The notes under the pieces were generated by a model, which was given only the letters and a program-made list of their open reading frames with translations, did not search any database and had not been told where the DNA came from. This document shows positions 36,247 through 44,019 of a stretch of 64,000 nt of DNA, piece after piece. The stretch is from CAWFPR01 sp963817635. GTDB taxonomy: Bacteria > Acidobacteriota > Vicinamibacteria > Vicinamibacterales > 2-12-FULL-66-21. The DNA lies in NCBI GenBank assembly GCA_963817635.1, contig CAWFPR010000016.1, positions 62,001 through 126,000 of the forward strand, read 5' to 3'. The position numbers were made by a program, and so were the translations under genes. Every line of letters begins with the position of its first letter. Position 1 is the first letter of the stretch.

Positions 36247-37319
36247 ATGGCACGGCGCACGCGCGCGACCGCCGGCGCGCTCGACACGGGAGCGCTGGCG
36301 CAGAGCTTCCCGCCGATGACGCTGCCGATCGCGCCTCCGTACCCACCGATGGAGGCCCGTTCGGCGATCAGGATCCCCGACGGGGACGGCTGGTTCTACG
36401 AGCCCAAGTGGGACGGATTCCGGTGCCTGGCGTTCCGTGACCAGGGCACGGTGGCCCTGCAGTCGAAGAGCGGGCAGACGCTCACGCGCTACTTCCCGGA
36501 AGTCGTGGGAGCCCTGCTCGCGCTGGCCCCGAAGCGCTTCGCGGTGGACGGCGAGATTGTCGTAATGCGCGACGGCAGGCTCTACTTCGACGACCTGCTC
36601 CAACGGATTCACCCGGCCGACTCGCGCGTCCGGAAGCTTGCGGCCGAGACGCCCGCCACGCTGCTCGTGTTCGACCTGCTCGTCGACGGCCGTGGACACG
36701 ACGTCAGCCGGGAGCCGCTCACCGAACGTCGGCGCCTGCTCGAGGCGTTCTTCGCGGCGCTCCCCGACAGCCACGCGATGATCGATCTGTCGCCGTACAC
36801 GTGCGATCGCGCCCAGGCCGACACCTGGATTCGCGAGCTGGGGCGCGCCGGCCTCGACGGGGTCGTAGCCAAGCGCGCCGGCGAGCCGTATCATCCGGCG
36901 ATCGCGACGCGATGGTCACGATCGAGCGGCTGCGCACCGCCGACTGCGTCGTGGGCTGTTTCCGCTACGGCGAAGGCTCGACGCACATAGGCTCGCTGCT
37001 CCTCGGCCTCTACAACGATGACGGAAATCTCGATCACATCGGCTTCACGTCGAGCTTCACGGCAGCCGAGCGTTCGGCTTTGAAGAAGGTCGTCGAGCCG
37101 CTGGCCGGCGGCCCTGGTTTCAGCGGAAAGTCCCCGGGCGGTCCAAGCCGCTGGAGCACCGGACGGTCGTCCGAGTGGGTCCCGCTCGAACCCTCGCTGG
37201 TCTGCGAGGTCCGCTACGATCACTTCTCGGGCGGGCGCTTCCGCCACGGCACGAAGTTCCTGCGCTGGAGGCCCGACAAAAAGCCTGCGCTGTGCACGCT
37301 CGCGCAGCTGGGCCCCTAG
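36247..37319 (+). CDS. ATP-dependent DNA ligase, LigC type, frameshifted and altered in motif V
   Basis: The N-terminal adenylation domain has YEPKWDGFR (nucleophilic Lys), VDGEIVVMRDG, LLVFDLLV and GLDGVVAKRAGEPYHP. The frame then slips near 36897; in the next frame the sequence resumes at GDRDAMVTIERLRTADCVVG, followed by an OB domain (SLLLGLYNDDGNLDHIGFTS) and CEVRYDHFSGGRFRHGTKFLRWR. This is a LigC-type ligase of about 357 residues without polymerase or nuclease domains. Motif V, which in the family carries two lysines (KxK), reads TIE here. With the shift this suggests a decaying gene, though the shift alone may be a sequence error. Confidence 0.8.
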
Positions 37320-39366
37320 TCCCCTGGTCCCCTCGCCGTCTTCACCATGCAGCGCAGCACTTCGGCCACGCTCCACGCCTGCGCGATGCACCCGCGGGGC
37401 GTGTAGGGCGCTTCGGCGTCGAATATCTCGCTGATCGACCCGACACACCCCTCGCCGAGATGCCGGTCGAAGCCGGTTCGAGCAGTGCGCGTGCGTCGGC
37501 GGTGCCGTCCGGGTGCAGCTTCAGCCAGGCATCGATGTAAGGACCCGATCAGCCAGGCCCAGACGGTGCCCTGGTGATACGCGGCGTCGCGCGAACGAAG
37601 GTCGCCGTAGTATTTCGGCTTGTAGTCAGGATGGCCCGGCGCCAGCGATCGCAGCCCGACGGGGGTCAGCAGCCGATCGGCGACAACCGCCATCACGGGT
37701 GCCCATCGCTCGCGGTCGAGCACCGGATGGTCGAGCGCGATGGCGAACACCTGGTTCGGCCGGCACGCCGAGTCGTCCCCCGCCTCACCGTCGACGACGT
37801 CATAGAGGTATCCGCCCTGGCGCGTACCAGAAGCGGCGGTTGAAGGAGTCGTGCGCCCGGCGGGCCGCGCGCCGCGAGGTCGCAGATCGGCTGCCGCGCC
37901 GTGCTCGCGCGTCCAGGCCTCCAGCAGGCACAGGGCGTTGTACCAGAGCGCGTTGATTTCGACCGCCTTGCCGCGGCGCGGCGTCACGACCCAGTCGCCC
38001 ACCTTCGCATCCATCCACGTCAGCTGATAGCCCTCGGCGCCCTGCGTCAACAACCCGTCGGCCGGATCGACGCCGATCCCGAAGCGCGTTCCGGCGAGGT
38101 GGTGCACGCACGATGTCAATCGAGCGTGGGCAGCAGGGTCCGCAGCGTCTCGCGTTCGCCGGTGAGGCGCACGTACCGCTCGACGGCGTGAAAGAACCAC
38201 AGTGTCGCGTCCGCGGTGTGATACAGCCCCTCACGCGCGCCGTCCGGAAACATGTTGGGAATGAGCCCGTCGCGGACGTAGTGCGCAAAGGTCCGGAGGA
38301 TGTACCCGCCTCGCGAAAGCGGCCGCGTATTGAGGGTCAATCCTTCGAGGCTGATCATCGTGTCGCGGCCCCAGTCGGTGAACCAGTGGTAGCCGGCGAT
38401 CACCGTGCGGATTTCGTCGCCGGCCGCCCGGGCGCGGGCGGCCTCCTCGACCCGTCCGGCGGGAGTGACGATGAACTGGTCGGCGGCGAGCACGAGTTCC
38501 TGTTCGATCCGGCTGCGCGGCGGCCCGGCGATCTCGAGCAGCCGCCGGCGCCGATCGTGCTCGGCGCGACCGGCCTCGTCCGGACTGAGCGCCTCAATCG
38601 TGTCCCATGTCTCGGTTGACGCGACGAGCGTCAGCGGCTCGCCCGGTCGCAGATCGGCGCGGAAGTACCCGGGGCTCCAGAGGGTGCCCACCGAGTCGTA
38701 GCCCCGATTGGCCTCCATGGCGTACGGCACGCGTCCGAATCCCCGCTCGTCGAGCGTCAGCGCCGGGTGTTCGCCGTGCACCTGGAGCCGCAGGACGGGC
38801 AGATCCCCGGCAGCGCAGATCTCGTAGCGGCGCCGTTCGGCCTTCACGGTGTAGCTGAGCGACGAGGCGCCGTTCACGGGCGCCTCGTACGGCCGGAAGT
38901 TCACCGACGGCCGCAACGAGAGGCGCAGCGGTCCTTCTCCGGCGACGAGCTTGTAGCTGACGTGCACGGTGTTCTGCCCGTGCGGCATCAGGATCCGCTT
39001 CTCGATGCGCAGGCCTTTGATCTCGTACGTCCAGACCGGCAGGCCCAGCTCGAGCCGGAACTCGACGAGGTGGTCCGCACGGTCAGCGGCATTCGGGCCG
39101 GCCACTTCGTCTTCGTCGCCGAGCCACACGACCTGCCTGTCGGCGAGCCGCACCCGCTCGAGCAGGTGGTTCAGCATCACCATGCGTCCGAGCGGCGCCG
39201 GCAGCGACGCGACGAGCAACCCGTGATAACGGCGCGTCACCACGCCCGCCACGGTCCCCGAACCGTACCCGCCCAGCCCGTTGGTGACGAGCCATTCGCG
39301 CCGCGGCATCGGGTCCGAGACGTCCCGATCGCGCGGGTGCGAGATGATCCGCCGCACGTCACTCAT
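37316..39366 (-). CDS. Glycogen debranching enzyme (amylo-alpha-1,6-glucosidase type), several frame breaks in 3' third
   Basis: The N-terminal sugar-binding half is intact (MSDVRR start, REWLVTNGLGGYGSGTVAGV, RRYHGLLVASL). The catalytic half has YHWFTDWGRDTMISLEGLTL and LIPNMFPDG, LYHTADATLWFFHAVERY, all typical of the archaeal/bacterial glycogen debranching family. From 38120 downwards the frame changes about six times (near 38118, 38090, 37880, 37820, 37540, 37470), with recognisable pieces in order: INALWYNALCLLEAW, GGYLYDVVDGE, YHQGTVWAWLIG and the tail YTPRGCIAQAWSVAEVLR. Full length would be about 680 residues. Clustered indels in one third suggest poor consensus or real decay. It would debranch glycogen in the cytoplasm. 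Confidence 0.82.
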
Positions 39367-39643
39367 GGTCATCGTCGAAACCTGCCCTCGAAGTGAGCAG
39401 CACCGCGGCTTCGCCCGGGACATGGCACTGCGCGTCGCTGTGAAGGGGCGCCGGCACCAGGTCCAGGTCGCGACCCAGGTTGACGACCAGAAGACGATCG
39501 CCTCCGGCACCGCCGAGATACCGGATCACGAACACCTCCGGCGCGACGCCGCCTGCCGAAATGAGGGCAACGGCAAATCGGAGCGGCGCGGGAAGCGTCG
39601 GGAGCGGATGCGCGTCGGGAGCCCTGATGCTGCGCCGCGCCAC
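39359..39643 (-). pseudogene. C-terminal remnant of a GH13-type glycosidase (TreZ-like tail)
   Basis: A 94-codon frame containing PEVFVIRYLGGAGGDRLLVVN and LGRDLDLVPAP, which resembles the C-terminal beta-domain of malto-oligosyltrehalose trehalohydrolase and related GH13 enzymes, where DRLLLVNLGRD-x-x-x-PAPEP is a conserved ending. No catalytic barrel is present upstream; a stop codon lies in frame before it. Its stop overlaps the debranching-enzyme ATG, so it may persist as a translational leader. Next to the debranching enzyme it hints at a former glycogen-to-trehalose locus. The assignment is moderate. Confidence 0.45.
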
Positions 39644-39685
39644 GCTGGTCCTGCTCGCAACCGACGTGCCACGAGCGAGGCCGCG

Positions 39686-40386
39686 CTACTCGCCGGCACC
39701 ATCCCGTGGGGTTTGAGAAGCTGCGATTCGTGGTTCTTCGGCTTCGTCCCGCGAAGATTCCGCAGGCGCGATCACCGACGGCGACGCCACGCCGGCCGGA
39801 CCCAGCACGCTGTCGATCAATCCATATTCCTTCGCCCGGCCCGCATCGAGGTACAGATCGGTTCGCTTCGTGTCGCGGATGATCTGCCGCAACGGCTTAC
39901 CCGATCGTTCGGCCAGTATTCGATAAATCTGGCTCTGCATCTGCTTCAGCCGGTCGAGGTGTTGAGCGGCGGCGGTTGTCGATTGCCATCCGGCCCATTT
40001 GGCCGGTTCGTGAATCATGATCCACGAGTGCGGGTAGGCGAGCCGCCGTTCCGGGCTAGCCGCCTGCAGCACCACCGACCCCATCGAATACGCCATCCCT
40101 GCACGACGATGGTGATCTCGACGCCTCGCGAGATCAGATGGCGGATCGTGTCGTGAATGGCGAGACCATCCGTGACGTTGCCACCCGCGCTGTTGAGATA
40201 GAGGGTGATCGGTCGCTGGCCGTCGTTGGCGAGTTCCCGCAGCCGTTCGATCGTCGCGCGCGCGGTGTCCTTCTCGATGTCGCCGATGAGGTAAATGTCG
40301 CGAAGCCGGTCCGACTGCTCCTTACGGACCAGCTCCTTGACCGCGGTGACGATGTCGTTCAGCAACCGTTCGCTGAGATCGGTCAT
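39686..40386 (-). CDS. clpP: ClpP-family serine protease, one frame break
   Basis: The first segment (40386 to about 40100) reads MTDLSERLLNDIVTAV, RDIYLIGDIEKDTARATIERL and ITLYLNSAGGNVTDGLAIHDTI. After a one-base slip near 40097 the second resumes with GMAYSMGSVVLQAAS (catalytic Ser), YPHSWIMIHEPAKW (catalytic His) and KRTDLYLDAGRAKEYGLID (Asp). About 233 residues once repaired, with a 35-residue acidic/Ala-rich tail beyond the core. The Ser sits in AYSMGS rather than the usual AASMGA, and the tail is unusual, so this may be a second, specialised ClpP rather than the housekeeping copy. Confidence 0.85.
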
Positions 40387-40488
40387 GGGCTTCCCTCCTT
40401 CGCAGAAGGTCCGCGTGTGCGAGGTCGCGGCACGGGACGGCGCGCCCCCGCTCTCGTGGTCCCGGGAACATGACTCCGGCGCCGCGCG

Positions 40489-41010
40489 TCATCGGCTCGA
40501 CGCTGGCGCTCCCCTCGTCATGTGCCTTTCGATCGACGACAGATACTCCCTGATGCTCGCATCGTATCCGAACGCATACCGCATCATGAACCTGAAGAGC
40601 GGATTGTCGATCTCGCCAGACTCAGTGATCGTCAGCCGGCTCCCACCGGGAACCGGTTCGACCGTGTAGGTCCAGGTGCCGCCGAACGGCGCATCCGCGC
40701 CGGCAATGCGCAGCGTAAGCACCCGCGGCGGCTCGCTGCGCTCGGTGACGAGCGTCAGCGATCGCCTTTTATTGTGTTCGACCCAGGCGGGCCGCCCGTC
40801 TCGATCCGGGAGCTGTTCAACCCGCTGCACAGAGCCGCGCCACGTCGGGAACGCGTTCACGTCGGTCAACACGCCCCACACCGATCCGGGCGGCGCGGGC
40901 AGCAGCCGTTCGCCGTTCGCCGCGTGCTCCCGGGGCAGACGCGATCCGACGAACCAGACGAACAGGCCGGCCGCGATGAACGCCGCCGGGACCAGCCACG
41001 CCCACCTCAT
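40489..41010 (-). CDS. SRPBCC/START-like domain protein with N-terminal membrane anchor
   Basis: A 173-residue protein: a membrane helix (WLVPAAFIAAGLFVWFV) then a polyketide-cyclase-like fold with LLPAPPGSVWGVLTDVNAF, FPTWRGSVQRVEQLPD, FGGTWTYTVEPVPGGSRLTI and a final amphipathic helix YDASIREYLSSIERHM. Such domains bind hydrophobic ligands. It lies immediately downstream of the MarR regulator; in one of the regulator's possible end frames the stop overlaps this ATG as ATGA. Function unknown. Confidence 0.8.
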   Translation of the reverse strand: MRWAWLVPAAFIAAGLFVWFVGSRLPREHAANGERLLPAPPGSVWGVLTDVNAFPTWRGSVQRVEQLPDRDGRPAWVEHNKRRSLTLVTERSEPPRVLTLRIAGADAPFGGTWTYTVEPVPGGSRLTITESGEIDNPLFRFMMRYAFGYDASIREYLSSIERHMTRGAPASSR

Positions 41011-41587
41011 GGCTCCGCCTCCCCGCCTGCGAGCCCTCCCCGGTCCCGCCGTGCGCGGCTGTGACGTCGAGCTTCACTGCAGGCGGGCGTCCGGCGCTGA
41101 AGAAGGTCGTCGAGCCGCTGGCCGCGCCGTGCGCGGCTGTCGCCGCGCCGGCGAGAATCGCCAGGCCGTGCAGCGCCGCGGCCCGGTCTGACGCGCTCAG
41201 CGCCGCCACCAGCGCTTCCACGCGGGTTCGATCCAGCACGGAGCTCGCCTCGCGAACCCGAACGCCGGCGGTCGTCAGGCGCATGTGCACGCGGCGGCGA
41301 TCCACGCTGTCGCGCAGACGAACGACGAAGCCCTTGCTCTCGAGACGATCGATGGCCAGCGAGATCGTGCCGGGCGTCACACCCATGTGCCGGGCGAGGT
41401 CGTTCACGCTGGTGGGCTGGATCTCGTCGAGATGATCGAGGATGCTCGCCTGGTGGCGGCTGAGCAGCCGCTGCGATCGGGGGTCGCGCACCTGGCGGGT
41501 GTGACACGCGAAGTAGACACGGGGATAGAGCGCCATGACAGCGTCGGCGGCTCGTTGGATATCGTTCACAGCGCCGCAGTATGCCAT
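40817..41587 (-). CDS. MarR-family transcriptional regulator with disturbed 3' end
   Basis: A winged-helix regulator: LLSRHQASILDHLDEIQPTS, VNDLARHMGVTPGTISLAID, RLESKGFVVRLRDSVDRRRV and HMRLTTAGVRVREASS are the MarR blocks, ending near 41150. Beyond this the frame stays open to 40817, through the start of the SRPBCC gene, and includes residues encoded by the antisense of a DNA-ligase fragment (41064-41124). The natural stop was probably at 41007 (ATGA with the next gene) or lost. A 17-base palindrome at 41593-41609, just ahead of the ATG, is its likely operator. It may also control the divergent efflux operon. Confidence 0.82.
   Translation of the reverse strand: MAYCGAVNDIQRAADAVMALYPRVYFACHTRQVRDPRSQRLLSRHQASILDHLDEIQPTSVNDLARHMGVTPGTISLAIDRLESKGFVVRLRDSVDRRRVHMRLTTAGVRVREASSVLDRTRVEALVAALSASDRAAALHGLAILAGAATAAHGAASGSTTFFSAGRPPAVKLDVTAAHGGTGEGSQAGRRSHEVGVAGPGGVHRGRPVRLVRRIASAPGARGERRTAAARAARIGVGRVDRRERVPDVARLCAAG
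41064..41124 (+). pseudogene. 61-base fragment of a LigC-type ligase gene
   Basis: This stretch matches 37047-37107 of the ligase gene at 55 of 61 positions on the same strand, including the peptide-coding run ALKKVVEPLA. It lies antisense within the 3' end of the MarR frame. It is best read as a relic of a duplicated or recombined ligase copy. Confidence 0.6.
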
Positions 41588-41592
41588 ATATT

Positions 41593-41609
41593 TTGTTTTG
41601 TCAAAACAA
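41593..41609. promoter_or_regulatory. Palindromic operator for the MarR regulator
   Basis: TTGTTTTG-T-CAAAACAA is a perfect 8+1+8 palindrome in an AT-rich island, 6 bases upstream of the MarR ATG and 284 bases upstream of the efflux adaptor gene. Position and symmetry are typical of autoregulating MarR sites. The 305-base gap 41588-41892 holds this site and the sigma-54-like site at 41817, and no gene. Confidence 0.75.
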
Positions 41610-41816
41610 TTTATTTTTCTCCAGATTGTTCTAAACTGAACACGTCCCTGTCTCGTCCAACTGCACGTCATCACGCGAATGGCACGGGGGCCACCGGGCG
41701 AGGGTGCCCGGATTTGGGACGGTTTCATTCCGCAAGCGGGCAGCGCGGGGCGGAACCTCCTCAGAAGGGTACCCGTAAAGACAATCGCGCCAGCAAGTTA
41801 GCTGGCGGCCGCCGGC

Positions 41817-41832
41817 TGGCACCTGGTTTGGT
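41817..41832 (+). promoter_or_regulatory. Sigma-54-like promoter upstream of the efflux operon
   Basis: TGGCAC (41817-41822), five bases, then TTGG (41828-41831): a perfect -24 element with the -12 element differing by one base from TTGC. The expected start would be near 41843, 50 bases before the adaptor gene. The operon itself encodes an NtrC-family activator, which supports the assignment. Confidence 0.45.
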
Positions 41833-41892
41833 TTACCTGGACTGACGCGGGGATACCCACTTTCACCCCGGCTTCAGGACAGAGGCAACTTC

Positions 41893-43153
41893 ATGGTCGA
41901 TATCGCACGTCCGGAATCCGTCGTCCGCAAGAAGAAGATTCGCCGCGCCATCATGGGCGTGTCGGCGCTGGCGGTCATCATTCTCATCACGGTCGCGGTA
42001 TCACGGCTCAAGCCCGCGGCCCCGTCGGTCGATCGCGCCACCGTGTGGATCGACACGCGTCAAGCGCGGCGAAATGCTGCGCCAGGTCCGCGGATCCGGC
42101 ACGCTGGTCCCGGAGGAAATCCGCTGGATCCCGGCGACGACCTCGGGACGCGTGGAAGACATCGTGCTTCGCCCGGGCGCCCAGGTGAAACCGGACACCG
42201 TCATCCTCGTGCTCAGCAACCCCGACCTCCAGCAGAGCGTGAAGGAAGGGCAGCTCGCCTACCAGTCGGCGCAGGCAAACTTCCAGAATCGGAAAGCGGA
42301 ACTCCAGAGTCAGCTGCTGAGCCAGCAGTCCGACGTCGCCGGCATCCAGGCGCAGTACAACAGCGCCGCGCTCACGCTCGAAGCCAACGAGACGCTCGCC
42401 AAAGAGGGGCTCATCGGGAAGATCCAGTTGAAGCAGTCGCAATCGGCGACCGAGGAACTGAAGAACCGGCTGACGATTGCGCAGCAGCGTCTGAAGATGA
42501 CGTCGGACGGCATCAGCTCGCAGCTCGCGCCGCAGGAAGCGGCTGTCGATCAGTCGCGCGCCGCCTACGACCTGCGCCTGCGCCAGCTCGACGACCTGAA
42601 GGTCAAGGCAGGGATGACGGGCGTGTTGCAGCTCGTGCCGGTCGAGCGCGGGCAGCAGGTCGGCCCCGGCACGAACCTCGCCCGCGTGGCCGATCCGACG
42701 AACCTGAAGGCGGAGCTGCGGATCGCGGAAACGCAGACGAAGGACATCCGGATCGGGCAGACTGCGGAGGTCGACACGCGCAACGGCATCGTCAAGGGGC
42801 ACGTGGCCCGTATCGACCCGGCCTCGTCGGGCGGCACCGTGGGTGTCGACGTCATCCTCGACGGCGCGCTGCCGTCGGGCGCGCGGCCCGACCTGAGCGT
42901 GGACGGCACGATCCAGCTCGAACGGCTCGCGGACGTGGTGTACGTCGGGCGCCCGGCGTTCGGCCAGGAGAACAGCACGGTCAGCCTCTTCAAGGTGAAC
43001 GCCGACGGCGAAGCGACGCGCACGAACGTGAAGCTCGGGCGATCGTCGGTCAACCAGATTGAGATCGTCGAGGGCCTGCAGCCCGGCGACCAGGTGATTC
43101 TCTCGGACATGTCCGCGCAGGACGCGTTCGATCGCATTCGAATCAGCGGCTAG
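41893..43153 (+). CDS. Efflux periplasmic adaptor subunit (HlyD/MacA type), one frame break
   Basis: About 419 residues. The N-terminal anchor (MVDIARPESVVRKKKIRRAI, then MGVSALAVIILITVAVS) is in one frame; after a one-base slip near 42058 the rest follows: GSGTLVPEEIRWIPATTSGRVE and VLRPGAQVKPDTVILVLSNP (lipoyl half-motif), a long coiled coil (about 42235-42600), VKAGMTGVLQLVPVERGQQV (second lipoyl half) and a beta-barrel with GTIQLERLADVVYVGRPAFG. It would bridge the inner-membrane ADOP/ABC complex to the outer membrane. First gene of a five-gene operon. Confidence 0.9.
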
Positions 43154-43190
43154 TGTCTTTTCGATCGACGACTGTCAACAAGGAGCCAAG

Positions 43191-43934
43191 ATGAACACGT
43201 CCGCGCAAACGCTGATCCACCTCGACGGCGTCACGAAGGTCTTCTTCACCGACGAAGTCGAGACCCACGCGCTCGCCGGGATCCACCTGGAAATCAAGAG
43301 TGGCGAGTACATTGCCATTGCCGGGCCGTCGGGTTGCGGCAAGTCCACGCTCCTGTCGATCCTCGGCCTGCTCGACTCCCCCACTGAAGGGAAGTACATC
43401 CTCAATGGCAAGTCGGTCGCGGACCTTCCGCTGTCCGAGCGCGCGCGGGTGCGCAACCGCGAAATCGGGTTCATCTTCCAGAGCTTCAACCTGATCGGCG
43501 ACCTCAACGTCTACGAGAACGTCGAGCTGCCCCTCACCTACCGCGGCATGAAATCGGCCGAGCGGAAGGAACGCGTGATGGCGGCGCTCGAGAAGGTCGG
43601 CATGGCGCACCGTGCCAAGCACCTGCCCTCGCAGCTCTCAGGCGGTCAGCAGCAGCGGGTCGCGGTCGCCCGTGCGGTCGCCGGCTCTCCCTCCATCCTG
43701 CTGGCCGACGAGCCGACCGGAAACCTCGACTCCAAGAACGGCGAGGCGGTGATGGAACTGCTCCGCGAGCTTCATCGAGAAGGCGCGACGATCTGCATGG
43801 TCACGCACGATCCGCGGTACGCCCGTCACGCCGATCGCTCGATTCACCTGTTCGACGGACGTGTGGTCGAGGAGGACGGCAGCAAGAAGGGCGAGCGTGA
43901 ACTCGAGGAGAGCGGCTTCGACATGAGCCACTAG
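43191..43934 (+). CDS. ABC transporter ATP-binding protein, MacB/LolD type
   Basis: A 247-residue ATPase: Walker A GPSGCGKSTLL, Q-loop FIFQSFNLIGDLNVYENVEL, signature LSGGQQQRVAVARA, Walker B ILLADEPTGNLDS and switch MVTHDPRYARHADR. The GDLNVYENVELPL sequence and spacing are those of ATPases pairing with FtsX-like MacB permeases. A charged tail (KKGERELEESGF) follows the core. It lies 37 bases after the adaptor gene and upstream of the ADOP permease, its probable partner. Confidence 0.94.
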   Translation: MNTSAQTLIHLDGVTKVFFTDEVETHALAGIHLEIKSGEYIAIAGPSGCGKSTLLSILGLLDSPTEGKYILNGKSVADLPLSERARVRNREIGFIFQSFNLIGDLNVYENVELPLTYRGMKSAERKERVMAALEKVGMAHRAKHLPSQLSGGQQQRVAVARAVAGSPSILLADEPTGNLDSKNGEAVMELLRELHREGATICMVTHDPRYARHADRSIHLFDGRVVEEDGSKKGERELEESGFDMSH

Positions 43935-43952
43935 TCGCAACGGCTGATGCTC

Positions 43953-44004
43953 GAGGGCTGAAGTTCGAGGGCCGCGCCGGCCGTCCACGCGAGCTTCAGC
44001 CCTC
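43953..44004. repeat. Perfect 11-base inverted repeat between ABC and ADOP genes
   Basis: GAGGGCTGAAG (43953-43963) and CTTCAGCCCTC (43994-44004) pair perfectly around a 30-base GC-rich loop, 15 bases before the ADOP ATG. It may tune read-through or translation of the permease. It resembles a minimal, two-armed version of the heptamer arrays elsewhere. Confidence 0.7.
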
Positions 44005-44019
44005 TTCCATTTCAGCACC

